In this document: positions 53,029 to 62,781 of the stretch, piece by piece
Layout of the letters: every line of letters begins with the position of its first letter
How positions within the stretch are numbered: the first letter of the stretch is position 1
Assembly: GCA_000965745.1 (NCBI GenBank)
Contig: CP009479.1
Coordinates: 1,312,457-1,376,456, forward strand
Length of the DNA stretch: 64,000 nucleotides
DNA from: an uncultured archaeon
GTDB lineage: Archaea > Thermoplasmatota > Thermoplasmata > Thermoplasmatales > Thermoplasmataceae
Direction: 5' to 3'
Translations under genes and position numbers: made by a program
Notes under the pieces: generated by a model
The model's input: the letters and a program-made list of their open reading frames with translations, nothing else
Database searches by the model: none
What the model was told of the DNA's origin: nothing

Positions 53029-55032
53029 TTATTTTGTCTCTATTTTTTCCTTGACATAATCCCTGACATCATAGAAGTAGATGTTATCGTACGGGCATGC
53101 CTGGAGGCATGACCCGGACCCCACGCATTTTGAGCTCTTGAAGTACCCCTGTTTTATGAACTGTGAAGCAAGGTCGCCCAGACCAACCTCACAGTTCGTC
53201 ACACAATCCTTAGTGGGGCATGTGACGCATGTCTGTGGACTCCTGACCTTGAGCTTGAACAGCCCTATCCTGCTGAAGAAACCCACGAACGTGCCCGTGG
53301 AACACCACCCATAACGCCTGCACGGGCTCATTCCGACGAAGGGGATGGAAACAAAGAATATGTACCAGAGGAAGTTCCACACAAATGTGGTGTAGAATCC
53401 TGCTGTATCTATGCCAAATATGGTCAGCCCCGGAATGGATGTAACAGAATAATATGAAATAACAGAGAACAGTATCGCAATGATCCATGAATTGTATGCT
53501 ACCGTGAGCACAGAATCCTTGTACCTGCTTCCAATGTGTTTCCTGCTGAACTTGGACTCATAATTGTACGATATCATGCTCTGCCCGAGAGTGCCCCCGT
53601 ACATCACTGCAGAAGGGCACAATGTGCTGCAGTAGCTTCTCCTCCCGAAAAGGAGCGCCAGGACCGCGAATATCACGTAGCTGAATACTATTCCAAAAAC
53701 AAGGATGGGCAGAAAAGGCCCAAGCTCTCCTATGTTGGGCCAGAGTGGAAGCTTATAGGCCGACGATCCAAATAGGAATGTCCACCAGTCGCTCTGGAAC
53801 CAGACAGTCCAGCCCCAGTATGCTGACAAGGCAAGGATTAGATTCCATTTCTTCTCCTTCCATTGGACATTCATCATCCTTATCACAACAAGTGTGCTCA
53901 TCTCTAACCCCATTATGGTCCAGAACCATGGTGTGTCAGCAACTGCGCCTATGAAGTATGGGATTTCAACCAACATAGAAAGTGGAGAAAATTCGTTTAC
54001 TCCTCCAAGATAATTGGAGAATGAAACCAGGTTTCCAAGTCCACCCGGTTTGGCGGGAACGTAGAAATGGAACACTATGGCTGCAGAAAGGAACCATTCT
54101 GATATAAGGGAAGCCGATAAAATCCAAAAAAGAAATTTCTTGTTCTTGCCCCAACCTAATCTTTTTTCCCTCTCTTTTGTATCATTCAGGGAGCTCTTGA
54201 AATAAAACGCCATCCCCGCAACCATCGAGGCTGCAAAAAAGGACCAGCTCAACCCGAATGGCCTTACAAACACCGTTCCTAGGAAAATTCCCAAAGTCAT
54301 AAGGACAAAAATCAGGAAAAGATAGCTCAAATCACTCATTTCACGGTTTGTGAGTGTCAATTTTCCCCGGGCAACCATTTCGAAAAGAATGGTCATAAAT
54401 ATTATCATGGCAGCAGCCTCAGTGAACAGCCCAGGCCCCACAAATGAAGTATTCCCTGCAAGTACCGGGGAAAGAACCGCCATTGCCAGAAGTGAGAGTA
54501 GGATATTGCGGTGACTGCTTCTTGGCTTCACGGTAATGAGAAAAACAGCCATCTCCACAGCCATCGGAATGATAAAGAGATACCCATTGATCCCAAGACT
54601 CATGAAATTTAAGAAGTCAAGGCCCAGATTACCACTCGGATATTGCATTCCGAATGCAAGGTAATAGACCAGGATGCCCATTGAAATTTCATTCCACAGA
54701 AGCAAGAGGATGAAGGTATTTTTTGCTTTTTGATTGAAAAGAAAGCTTTTCTTGGAGATTGCGAACCAGAATATGAGTATGATGGCAGCGGACATGGAAA
54801 GCATGGAAAAATTTACTGCGACAATTGTGTTCAGAAAAGTCCTTGCAGTGGCTACGTAATACGTTATTGAATTCAACATGCTCGCCATCATCACGAGCAA
54901 TACAGTTACGAGTGCCCAGCTCTTGAAGTTGAATTTATCCCTGTTTCCGTGTGTGTATATTATAATGTATGAGATGAAAAGAGTCATCACAATCTCTATC
55001 ACGGCAACAAAAGCTAGATCTCTCATCCACAC
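53029..55032 (-). CDS. Polytopic membrane 4Fe-4S protein, NapH/CcoG-like
   Basis: A 667-residue membrane protein with about fourteen hydrophobic helices and a C-terminal iron-sulfur region. Cysteines appear in CSTLCP (loop near 470), PCRRYGWC, CVTCPTKDCVTNC and CVGSGSCLQACP, the last two sets resembling two ferredoxin clusters; the second set has one residue more between cysteines 1 and 2. NapH/NosR/CcoG relatives pass electrons across the membrane or help oxidase assembly. It is divergent from the oxidase cluster, so a role in electron transfer or copper/oxidase maturation is likely. Confidence 0.78.
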   Translation of the reverse strand: MWMRDLAFVAVIEIVMTLFISYIIIYTHGNRDKFNFKSWALVTVLLVMMASMLNSITYYVATARTFLNTIVAVNFSMLSMSAAIILIFWFAISKKSFLFNQKAKNTFILLLLWNEISMGILVYYLAFGMQYPSGNLGLDFLNFMSLGINGYLFIIPMAVEMAVFLITVKPRSSHRNILLSLLAMAVLSPVLAGNTSFVGPGLFTEAAAMIIFMTILFEMVARGKLTLTNREMSDLSYLFLIFVLMTLGIFLGTVFVRPFGLSWSFFAASMVAGMAFYFKSSLNDTKEREKRLGWGKNKKFLFWILSASLISEWFLSAAIVFHFYVPAKPGGLGNLVSFSNYLGGVNEFSPLSMLVEIPYFIGAVADTPWFWTIMGLEMSTLVVIRMMNVQWKEKKWNLILALSAYWGWTVWFQSDWWTFLFGSSAYKLPLWPNIGELGPFLPILVFGIVFSYVIFAVLALLFGRRSYCSTLCPSAVMYGGTLGQSMISYNYESKFSRKHIGSRYKDSVLTVAYNSWIIAILFSVISYYSVTSIPGLTIFGIDTAGFYTTFVWNFLWYIFFVSIPFVGMSPCRRYGWCSTGTFVGFFSRIGLFKLKVRSPQTCVTCPTKDCVTNCEVGLGDLASQFIKQGYFKSSKCVGSGSCLQACPYDNIYFYDVRDYVKEKIETK

Positions 55033-55199
55033 GCTGATTTCAAATTAATTAATAAGTATCACGCAAAGTTAGCAAAACCGACTTTCGAACTAAATACATA
55101 GTTTTGTGCAGTCCTGCGCTCATGTCCAGCAAAATAGTTATTTAAAATATTTATAGAGTAGGGCAACTCGGTGTTTTATAGCCTATTTTATCCCGAGAA

Positions 55200-55215
55200 A
55201 ACTTAAATAAGTTAT
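55200..55215 (+). promoter_or_regulatory. TATA region of the oxidase cluster
   Basis: ACTTAAATAAGTTATA lies about 20-33 bases before the first oxidase gene at 55233. The ATG has no Shine-Dalgarno, so the first message is probably leaderless. Upstream CTCGG/CCGAG (about 55165-55195) are inverted around A/T-rich sequence. Confidence 0.45.
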
Positions 55216-55232
55216 AACGATCGGACGGTTAT

Positions 55233-55481
55233 ATGCATACAGGCACAAAAATTATGACGATTTTCGGAGCTATATCCACCATCGTCGGTTTTATTTCTTT
55301 CTATGTCTTGTCATATGCATTTTCCCGCTTTTTCGTAGGGGAACCTGGACAGATTACTGCTGAGAACGCGACTTATTTTGTTGCAACAGGCATAGCAGTT
55401 GGTTTCTTCACGATAGCCATGGTGATTTACCCTATATACAAGCATGGCGACCGCTCGCATGAATGGGAGGACTATAGATGA
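55233..55481 (+). CDS. Small oxidase-associated membrane subunit
   Basis: An 82-residue protein with two membrane helices (about residues 9-31 and 46-66) and an acidic tail (HEWEDYR). It is the first gene of the oxidase cluster and may be a small subunit comparable to those of B-type oxidases. No homologue is recognised from sequence alone. Confidence 0.7.
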   Translation: MHTGTKIMTIFGAISTIVGFISFYVLSYAFSRFFVGEPGQITAENATYFVATGIAVGFFTIAMVIYPIYKHGDRSHEWEDYR

Positions 55482-55507
55482 AAGGTATGACAAGGGGGTT
55501 ATTATAA

Positions 55508-55954
55508 GTGGAAAAGAAAACGAAGATAGAAGCAATATTCATGCTTCTGATCATAGTGATTCTTGGGATATTTGCAGCGCAGCAAGCTTATGTTTCAGCT
55601 CATGAAATCCCTAATTCAATCGCGACACAATATAAGGGAAATGAGTCTGGTGCAACGCAGATACATGTTATAGGTGCGCAATGGAGCTGGACCTTCATAT
55701 ACGCAAACGGGACAAAAAGCGTGGACAATCTGACACTGCAAGCAAACACTACGTATCAGCTAGTAGTCACTTCTCAAGATGTTATACACGACCTCTATAT
55801 AGGTCACATTGGCGTACAGATTTACGCTGTCCCTGGGCAGACCAACACGTTGACATTCACAACCCCAAATCACCCGGGCCAGTATTTCTTTGAATGTGTA
55901 GAGTACTGCGGAAAAGATCATTACCTTATGAGGGGAATAATGACGGTGACCTGA
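55508..55954 (+). CDS. coxB: Cytochrome oxidase subunit II (CuA)
   Basis: A 148-residue subunit II with one N-terminal helix (about 8-27). All CuA ligands are present: H94, C130, E132, C134, H138 and M141 within CVEYCGKDHYLM. The short single-helix form fits B-type (ba3-like) oxidases. It accepts electrons, probably from the cupredoxin gene downstream. GTG 55508 is the start. Confidence 0.94.
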   Translation: MEKKTKIEAIFMLLIIVILGIFAAQQAYVSAHEIPNSIATQYKGNESGATQIHVIGAQWSWTFIYANGTKSVDNLTLQANTTYQLVVTSQDVIHDLYIGHIGVQIYAVPGQTNTLTFTTPNHPGQYFFECVEYCGKDHYLMRGIMTVT

Positions 55955-55955
55955 A

Positions 55956-57644
55956 ATGAGCACACTATCAATACTGATTGAAACAACAGTAATATTATCG
56001 GTTGTTTTCGTTGTTCTGGCTTATTTATATTATAAGCTGAGTACTGCCAAAATGAGTCTCTCAAAGGCTGCAGATGCCAAGGGTTACGAGGACTCTGAAT
56101 CTTACGTTACAGACATGATGGCAGGCAAACCGAGAAGACTCGACTGGTCAATTTTATACATGAATGATTCCAAGAGCATTGGGCTCAGGTTCATATTTGC
56201 CTCTCTGATTTTCCTCTTTATAGGGGGTGCTTTTGGCGTCATGATGAGGCTCAGTCTTACTGAACCAGTGCCTACCATCATACAGCCTGAAGTGTACAAT
56301 GTTCTATTGACTGAGCACGCTACAATAATGATCTACCTGTTCACGGTAGGAATGTCGCTGGGATTAGGGTTCTATCTTATCCCAACACAGATAAAAGCAG
56401 TCAGGGACAATATGGGAAATATCACTTCCGTAGCATTCTGGCTGTACCTTGTGGGTGGCATATTCTTCGTTATCTCAAGATCTGCATTCAGGTGGTACCT
56501 TTATCCTCCACTTTCGCTTCAACTTGCCCCATACGGTGCAGGATCGGATGCCTGGTTGGGCATTCTTGCTATGGAGTTGATATTCATCGGAATATCGATG
56601 GCTAGCATAGTGGCGTTGAAAATAATCTTCCTTGACAGGTCCAAGGAAGTTCCTCTGAGCAGGTTGCCGCTTTTCACCTGGTCGATCGTGTTCACTCTCA
56701 TAATGCTTATATCTTCTGACCCGCCAATAATGGTAGCTCTCGGAATGCTGTTCTATGACTATTTCAACCCGGTCTTCTTTACGGCTGGCTCGCACAACGT
56801 TTTGCTATTCACAGACCTGTTCTGGTTCTGGGGGCATCCCATCGTGTATATAGCCATACTTCCCTTCTTCGGGATAATCTACGAACTTCTTCCAAGGTTC
56901 TCCGGGACGAAGATATACAGTTACAATTCCGGAGTGTTTGGCCTGGGCCTTCTTATGGTTCTCAGTGAACTCGTATGGGGGCACCATTTACAGAATTCCG
57001 GGCTTGGCCTCAACTGGGACCTCTTCTTCTCAATAGCATCCTTTGCTGTTGTAATACCCTCTGCAATAACTGTGTTTAACTGGATAGCAACACTTTGGAC
57101 TGCTACTAGTATCCGCCTTACGACACCAATGATACTCGTTCTTAACGGTATAATAGATTTCATAATCGGCGGTATAACCGGAGTTATGCTTGCCAACACC
57201 AGCGTCAACGAGATTCTACATGGAACATACGCAGTTACTAGCCACTTCCATTATGTGTTTGTTGGAATCTCTTTAGGTATTACTCTGGCAGCATTCTACG
57301 TTCTATTCCCGACATTTTCTGGAGGAAGAACATACGATGAAAGACTGGCAAGATGGAACGCATATCTTGTTGCATTCGGGTCTCTGTTAATGTCAACCTC
57401 CTGGGCAATAGGCGGATGGCTTGGCATGCCAAGGGCAGTGGATGGTTATTTTGCATGGTTTCAGCCATACCAGGTCGGAGCAATCATCGGCGGAGTAATT
57501 ATTGGAATAGGGATGCTGGTATTCCTTTACAACATAGCAGTAAGCTGGTGGAAGGCCCCGTCTACTGACATGGACAACATAATAGAAAACCCGCCGGAAA
57601 TCCCATCAGACACTTCCGGTGGGGCTATCGGAGGAGGAAGATAA
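55956..57644 (+). CDS. coxA: Heme-copper oxidase subunit I
   Basis: A 562-residue catalytic subunit. The low-spin heme histidines lie in LTEHATIMIY and in SHFHYVF, CuB ligands in WGHPIVYIAILP (with the cross-linked tyrosine) and GHHLQ. GHPIVY, without the glutamate of GHPEVY, matches the B-type family instead of A-type. It reduces oxygen to water with proton pumping. One base separates it from coxB, and the cupredoxin gene follows one base after its stop. Confidence 0.95.
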   Translation: MSTLSILIETTVILSVVFVVLAYLYYKLSTAKMSLSKAADAKGYEDSESYVTDMMAGKPRRLDWSILYMNDSKSIGLRFIFASLIFLFIGGAFGVMMRLSLTEPVPTIIQPEVYNVLLTEHATIMIYLFTVGMSLGLGFYLIPTQIKAVRDNMGNITSVAFWLYLVGGIFFVISRSAFRWYLYPPLSLQLAPYGAGSDAWLGILAMELIFIGISMASIVALKIIFLDRSKEVPLSRLPLFTWSIVFTLIMLISSDPPIMVALGMLFYDYFNPVFFTAGSHNVLLFTDLFWFWGHPIVYIAILPFFGIIYELLPRFSGTKIYSYNSGVFGLGLLMVLSELVWGHHLQNSGLGLNWDLFFSIASFAVVIPSAITVFNWIATLWTATSIRLTTPMILVLNGIIDFIIGGITGVMLANTSVNEILHGTYAVTSHFHYVFVGISLGITLAAFYVLFPTFSGGRTYDERLARWNAYLVAFGSLLMSTSWAIGGWLGMPRAVDGYFAWFQPYQVGAIIGGVIIGIGMLVFLYNIAVSWWKAPSTDMDNIIENPPEIPSDTSGGAIGGGR

Positions 57645-57645
57645 T

Positions 57646-58257
57646 ATGGAAGGAAACAAAGCAGGTGTGGGCGTTGTAATAATAATTGCCATTGTGGTAG
57701 CATTAAGCTTCTCTTATGTGCTTACAACTCCTACCGGATCACAGAAACAGACAATACCTTCAAACCCGGCTTATACAAACACTACATATCTATGGGCCGA
57801 TGCAGCGGGCTGGAATTTCAACCATGGCGTTGTAAACCCAACATTGAACTACACAGTCGGTACAGTTGTTACATTCAAGGTCACTGAAGCAGATACTGCT
57901 CCGCATACTCTCACGATAAACCCCGGAGGGTCTGTGTCGAATCCAATCAGTGGAGAGAGCAGGAGTGGGGCATACACCGTCCTGTCAATAGCTCAGATAA
58001 CGCAAACAAAGGGACATCAGTCACAGGGCCAATTTTACTTCAGCAAACCGGGAGTCTACACCTATTGGTGCACGGTTCACCCGACAACAATGGTTGGTTT
58101 GATCTATGTCAACTCAACCTCTGGTTCTTCATCAGCAACAGTGGCTCCTCAATCAGTCCTTTCAGGACCGTCAAACATTAATCCTAATCTGCAATACAGT
58201 TCGTACTTGGATATGTACACCATATCTGGTACAGCTGGTGGAACGTTTGAACTTTAA
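57646..58257 (+). CDS. Membrane-anchored cupredoxin
   Basis: A 203-residue blue copper protein with an N-terminal membrane anchor (about residues 8-27). Type 1 copper ligands are H87 (APHTL), C142, H145 and M149 in WCTVHPTTM. A Ser/Thr-rich C-terminal tail of about 45 residues has no anchor. In acidophilic archaea such proteins deliver electrons to the oxidase. GGAGG lies before ATG 57646. It overlaps heme O synthase. Confidence 0.9.
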   Translation: MEGNKAGVGVVIIIAIVVALSFSYVLTTPTGSQKQTIPSNPAYTNTTYLWADAAGWNFNHGVVNPTLNYTVGTVVTFKVTEADTAPHTLTINPGGSVSNPISGESRSGAYTVLSIAQITQTKGHQSQGQFYFSKPGVYTYWCTVHPTTMVGLIYVNSTSGSSSATVAPQSVLSGPSNINPNLQYSSYLDMYTISGTAGGTFEL

Positions 58258-59113
58258 GCAATTTTCAAAGCTTTCAAAACTGGAAATCACGATGCTGATA
58301 GACATCGTGGCAATAGCTGCGTTTCTATCAGTACCAGATTCTTTTGGAAGAATTTTATTTATAATTCCACTTATCGTTTCCGGCACGCTCGCTTCCATGT
58401 CTGCGTCAATTATCAATAATGCATATGACACAGACATCGACACAGAAATGAAGAGAACCAGCTACAGAAACGAGATTATCAACCCCGATAATCGCGCATT
58501 TTATGCCGGCATTGCAACAGTTATGCTGGGAATTTCCATGGCTGTTTCCTACTACTTCCTTAATCTCCTGACCATGCTATTCATACTGGGGGGATTCCTC
58601 AGCTATGTATTCCTCTACACAATATTCCTGAAGAGAAGGACCACCTGGAACATAGTGATAGGTGGAATAGCAGGAAGTTTTCCAGCCCTTGCCGGCTGGG
58701 CGGCATTGATGAATGACGTATCTCCTACATCTCTCTTCATAGCATTCCTTGTATTCCTTTGGACACCAACACACTTCTGGAGTCTCGCTACCGGAAACCT
58801 GGATGACTACAGAAACGCAAATGTGCCAATGCTGCCAGCCGTTGTAGGGATCAAGAAAGGTGGTTTCTGGATCCTGGCAAACACAGTAGTTCTCGTAGCG
58901 TATTCGATAATACCGTTCGTTATCCCATCAATTGTAGTAGTGGGAATCCCATACTATTTCATTGCCGCAATAATGGACGTGATGATGATCTACTATGTTG
59001 CAAAACCTTATTTCGGGAACTCTGGAAAAGGCTACAGGGCGGCATTCCATTTTTCCAATATGTATCTGCTGCTCATTCTTGTATCAATATGGTTTGCACA
59101 CGTCACAGTCTGA
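58247..59113 (+). CDS. ctaB: Heme O synthase (protoheme farnesyltransferase)
   Basis: A 288-residue UbiA-family membrane enzyme that adds farnesyl to heme b, needed for the oxidase heme. The first aspartate motif is NNAYDTDIDTEMKRT (about residues 62-76), the second is around GNLDDYRNANVPM, with WTPTHFW before it. The start is placed at TTG 58247, since GGTGG overlaps the cupredoxin end and no later start fits the family. The upstream open frame from 58106 is not used. Confidence 0.9.
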   Translation: MNFKQFSKLSKLEITMLIDIVAIAAFLSVPDSFGRILFIIPLIVSGTLASMSASIINNAYDTDIDTEMKRTSYRNEIINPDNRAFYAGIATVMLGISMAVSYYFLNLLTMLFILGGFLSYVFLYTIFLKRRTTWNIVIGGIAGSFPALAGWAALMNDVSPTSLFIAFLVFLWTPTHFWSLATGNLDDYRNANVPMLPAVVGIKKGGFWILANTVVLVAYSIIPFVIPSIVVVGIPYYFIAAIMDVMMIYYVAKPYFGNSGKGYRAAFHFSNMYLLLILVSIWFAHVTV

Positions 59114-59171
59114 ACTTCGATCAGCCACGTATTGGTGAGGCGCAAGGTGTGAAAACTCAATTGGGGAGAGC

Positions 59172-59807
59172 ATGTCCAAGATGATTTCAAAGAAACTTAG
59201 ATTCACATTTTTTATTTTGCTCGAACTGGTTCTGTTCGCACTTTTCTACATAAATCTCTACCTTACGGACTCATCATTGCCTTTCTATCTCTACGTAGGC
59301 CTGTTTCCGCCTATTCTTTTCTTTCTTGTATACATAAGCGAGAGTTCAAGGAAAGAACTCAAAAAACTGCTTCTTTCAAAGGACATGATAGTACTGTTCG
59401 CTGTGATTTCGGTATGGATCTACATCTATGCCCTGGACAAACTGTCAATTCCCTATATATTCTCGACCCTCTATTTTCCGGTGTTAATCGAGGAGTTGAA
59501 TTTCAGGTATCTCATAACCAGTTATCTCTCGGAAGTCATGAGTCTTCCAAGGGCAATAGTGGTTCAGGCCTTTCTATACACCTTGCTCTATGCAAGCTAC
59601 ATAATCGTCCTTCCCGGCTCGTATCCAGGGATATACGCCCCTCTGTTCATAATAGATATGCTTTCTGTGGGTTTGATTTACGGAGCAGTCTACTACATCA
59701 GGAGAAACCTGTATATCGATATATCGTTCCATCTTAGCCTTTGGCTTATGGCTGCGGTCATCCCGTTTTTACTGGTATGGATACCTTATACATTTGCCCC
59801 TACTTAG
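59172..59807 (+). CDS. CPBP-family intramembrane protease-like protein
   Basis: A 211-residue protein with about six membrane helices and the CPBP motif EELNFR at residues 107-112, whose glutamates are catalytic. The third motif histidine may be in FHLSLW (about 190). The histidine of motif two (FxxxH) is not seen in FLYTLLY. Related proteins process prenylated proteins or defend against bacteriocins. It lies behind the oxidase cluster but its role there is unknown. Confidence 0.72.
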   Translation: MSKMISKKLRFTFFILLELVLFALFYINLYLTDSSLPFYLYVGLFPPILFFLVYISESSRKELKKLLLSKDMIVLFAVISVWIYIYALDKLSIPYIFSTLYFPVLIEELNFRYLITSYLSEVMSLPRAIVVQAFLYTLLYASYIIVLPGSYPGIYAPLFIIDMLSVGLIYGAVYYIRRNLYIDISFHLSLWLMAAVIPFLLVWIPYTFAPT

Positions 59808-59814
59808 TGTGTAT

Positions 59815-60213
59815 CTAAGAAATGAGTTTCCTGAATTCTTCTGGGACCTTCATTTTCTTGCCGGAGCCATCCAGGAGGACTCCAACAGTGTTTCCCTCTG
59901 CAAAAGGGAATCTCGGGGCGTCCAGGTCCTCCAACATGTGTGAAAAAGTGAAGCTAGTTGTGCCAACCCCTGTAATTTTTGTCACGATCTCAACTCTGCT
60001 GTTCAGGTAGATTGGTTTTTTGTAATCCACCTCCGAGTGAACTATGACAAATCCTGCATTGCTGGGGTCAAAGTTCCCAAAAAATCTGGTTATGTAGTCA
60101 ACTCTCCCCATCTCGAAATAAGTAAGGTGGATCGCATTATTTACGTGGCCAACACTATCTAAGTCTTTGAATCTTATCTGCAAACTGATTCTCGATACAC
60201 TTTCACTCATCAT
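59815..60213 (-). CDS. Acyl-CoA thioesterase, 4HBT hotdog fold
   Basis: A 132-residue hotdog thioesterase. The active-site aspartate lies in FKDLDSVGHVNNAIHLTYFE, the classic YbgC/FadM pattern. It overlaps the upstream hydrolase gene by 11 bases, so both are translated from one leftward message. Natural substrate is unknown. Confidence 0.9.
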   Translation of the reverse strand: MMSESVSRISLQIRFKDLDSVGHVNNAIHLTYFEMGRVDYITRFFGNFDPSNAGFVIVHSEVDYKKPIYLNSRVEIVTKITGVGTTSFTFSHMLEDLDAPRFPFAEGNTVGVLLDGSGKKMKVPEEFRKLIS

Positions 60214-60814
60214 AGAGGAATTTCTTTATTAGACTAAAAAATTGCGAGGTCTTTTTCAGGTAATGGACATGATCGGCACCCTTGATAATGTGAAGATCAG
60301 ATCCTGCTATCAGATCATGATATCTTCTGCCAAACGATAATTCTATAGTACTATCTTCTGATCCCCATATTATGTGCACTTGACCATCTATTCTGTAGAG
60401 ATCGCCTCTCAAAGCTTCAAAACCGGCTGGCGCTATTACAATTATTTCCTTCACAAGACCGGGGAAGTCGATAATGGATCTTATGGCGATTGCACCCCCC
60501 ATTGAAGGCCCAATAATTATGACCCTGTTGATTGCCAGCTTCTCGCAGAAATCCTTTACAAAAAGTGACGATGGGGAGTAGTCAGCACTGCTGAAAATGT
60601 ATTTCTCATTCTCTTCTGAGAGCCCGAAACCCGGGAAATCAACCGCATAGGTGTTGTAGCCCCACTGGTGAATTTTTCTAAGGGCATCTATCTCTGCCCA
60701 GTTCCTGGAAGTGAATCTCATGCCATGAAGCAGAAGGACATTCTCTCGGGCCTCCCCGACTTCATGCCTGTAAAACACCCTCTTTCCACCAAGCTCGATA
60801 TACTTCTCTTCCAT
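60203..60814 (-). CDS. Alpha/beta hydrolase
   Basis: A 203-residue hydrolase. The nucleophile elbow GPSMGG is near residue 102, the oxyanion LLHGMRFTS near 28, the acid in WGSEDS near 152 and the histidine in GADHVHYL near 184. It pairs with the thioesterase by overlap. Substrate is unknown. Confidence 0.9.
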   Translation of the reverse strand: MEEKYIELGGKRVFYRHEVGEARENVLLLHGMRFTSRNWAEIDALRKIHQWGYNTYAVDFPGFGLSEENEKYIFSSADYSPSSLFVKDFCEKLAINRVIIIGPSMGGAIAIRSIIDFPGLVKEIIVIAPAGFEALRGDLYRIDGQVHIIWGSEDSTIELSFGRRYHDLIAGSDLHIIKGADHVHYLKKTSQFFSLIKKFLYDE

Positions 60815-60943
60815 GATGACAGAAGGATAAGACGGTCCATGATTAGAATACTTCTATTGATCTTGAAATGGGACATAACAGGGAAGAAGGGGAGTGGAAA
60901 AATTTGCAAAGAGTTAGTAATAAGGAAGCATTGAGGTTACAGA

Positions 60944-62776
60944 ATGCATCTTAAGCAATCCTCACTTGATTTCTACGCCTTTACCAACTATTACAGGGAG
61001 AAACTGGTAAACTCATTCATCAAGAAGATATACCAGATCGGTCCCAGTGAGTATCTATTTCAACTCTACAGATCGGATACCAAAAAAGTGCATCTCTTCA
61101 TCTCGCTGACAAAAGGGATCATGTTTCATGAGGCAGAAAGGCCCGGTGAAGCTTCTCCTCTTGCCTTGAGCCTCAGAAGGATGCTGTCTGAAAGGAGAAT
61201 CACTGGAATAGAGCAGATAAACTTTGACAGGGTCGTCAAGATCACCCTTCACACAGGGCAGGAACTTATTCTGGAATTATTCAGGGAAGGCAACCTTATC
61301 ATAACAAACAACGGCCTAATCGAATACGCATTCAATCAGAGGGAATGGAGAAACAGGAAAATCATACGCGGTGAGCCTTACAAGCCTCCTATGGACACCA
61401 ACCCACTTGATTTTACAGATGAAGAATTTCTCGAAAAGCTAGGTAACAGCAAAGCCTCAATCGTCCAGACCCTGGCAACCCGCTTAAGCCTTGGTGGTGA
61501 GAACGCAGAGGAGGTGGTCTTCAGGCTTGGGATAGACAAGGACACGCCGGCCAAAGAATCAACTCATAGGATGAAGGACCTCAGGAGAATGATAAACGAG
61601 CTTCTGCAGGAATCAGTACAGGGAAAGGCCTATCTTTACGAAGAAGAGAGTGTAATATCGCCGGTTGAACTCAAACACATAAGAACTCCGGCAGACAAGG
61701 CCTATGAAGATCTGAGTGACGGATTCTCCCACTATTTACTGGAGTACGCGGAAGCGGATAAGGAAAAGACCCCAATGGAGAGGAGAATTGACTCACAGAG
61801 GAGGGCCATAGGGCAGTTCAAGGAAAAGCAGGAAGAACTTGCCGCAAAAGGAACAATAGTAATGAGGAATCTCCAGCTGGTCCAGAGTATAATAAAAGAA
61901 CTCAACAAGAGAATAAAAAATGAAAAACTCGACAGCATAACGATAGTTCAGAACCAGAAGGTTGAATCTATAGATCCCGTCAAGAAGATAGCAATAATCG
62001 AGATCGAGGGAACTCCAATCGAAGTTGATTACACAAAATCAGCCGGTGAAAACGGGAATAGGCTTTTCTCCACCTCCAAAGACTTCAGGAACAAGATCTC
62101 GGGGGCCCTGACCGCGATCGAAGACACAAAGAAGAACATCATCCTTGAGCAAGAGAAGCCAAAGAAGAAGAAGAGGATCAAGCAATGGTTCGAGATATAC
62201 CACTGGTTCTACTCCTCAGAGGGTTTCCTGGTTATTAGCGGCAGGGATGCCAGGACGAACGAGAAAATTGTGAAGAAGCATCTCAAGGACCACGATCTTT
62301 ACATGCATGCAGACTTCTACGGCGCGCCAAGTACTATAATAAAGGTGGAAGGAGAAAGCAAGCCAACTGAAAAAACCCTGCGGGAAGCCGCCTCATTCGC
62401 AGTGTCATTCTCCAGGGGCTGGGCTGCAGGAATTGCAAACGGTTCGGCTTACTGGGTGTATCCCTCTCAAGTCAGCAAGACCCCTGAATCCGGAGAATTC
62501 ATCGCAACCGGATCATGGGTGATCAGAGGGAAGAGAAACTACGTTCTGGATGTGCCGCTCTCACTTGAAATAGGGCTCATAGAACTCAAGAATGAAAAAG
62601 TTCCGATGATCTGCCCGACTGGAGTTTTTGAAGAGGATAGCACAAAAATTGTGCGCATACTGCCAGGAGGGGAGAAAAGGCCAGTCGCAGCCAAGCGGAT
62701 ATCAGAAATGCTCGGTGTTCTCCGGGAAGAGATCGAATCCATTCTGCCTCCAGGGAGTACGCGCATTCTGGAGTAA
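60944..62776 (+). CDS. rqcH: Ribosome quality-control factor RqcH (NFACT family)
   Basis: A 610-residue NFACT protein. It has the N-terminal NFACT-N domain, a long coiled coil (about 270-330) and the NFACT-R RNA-binding domain (about 420-520, with GRDARTNEKIVKKHLKDHDL and HADFYGAPS). Family members bind stalled large subunits and recruit tRNA-Ala to add C-terminal alanine tails. The DAR-type motif is kept, so the tailing role may exist here. Confidence 0.93.
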   Translation: MHLKQSSLDFYAFTNYYREKLVNSFIKKIYQIGPSEYLFQLYRSDTKKVHLFISLTKGIMFHEAERPGEASPLALSLRRMLSERRITGIEQINFDRVVKITLHTGQELILELFREGNLIITNNGLIEYAFNQREWRNRKIIRGEPYKPPMDTNPLDFTDEEFLEKLGNSKASIVQTLATRLSLGGENAEEVVFRLGIDKDTPAKESTHRMKDLRRMINELLQESVQGKAYLYEEESVISPVELKHIRTPADKAYEDLSDGFSHYLLEYAEADKEKTPMERRIDSQRRAIGQFKEKQEELAAKGTIVMRNLQLVQSIIKELNKRIKNEKLDSITIVQNQKVESIDPVKKIAIIEIEGTPIEVDYTKSAGENGNRLFSTSKDFRNKISGALTAIEDTKKNIILEQEKPKKKKRIKQWFEIYHWFYSSEGFLVISGRDARTNEKIVKKHLKDHDLYMHADFYGAPSTIIKVEGESKPTEKTLREAASFAVSFSRGWAAGIANGSAYWVYPSQVSKTPESGEFIATGSWVIRGKRNYVLDVPLSLEIGLIELKNEKVPMICPTGVFEEDSTKIVRILPGGEKRPVAAKRISEMLGVLREEIESILPPGSTRILE

Positions 62777-62781
62777 AGCCT

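Noticed and set aside
58106-58246. N-terminal extension of heme O synthase into the cupredoxin gene
   Set aside because: The first 47 codons overlap conserved cupredoxin sequence in another frame, and a TTG with GGTGG at 58247 fits the family start.
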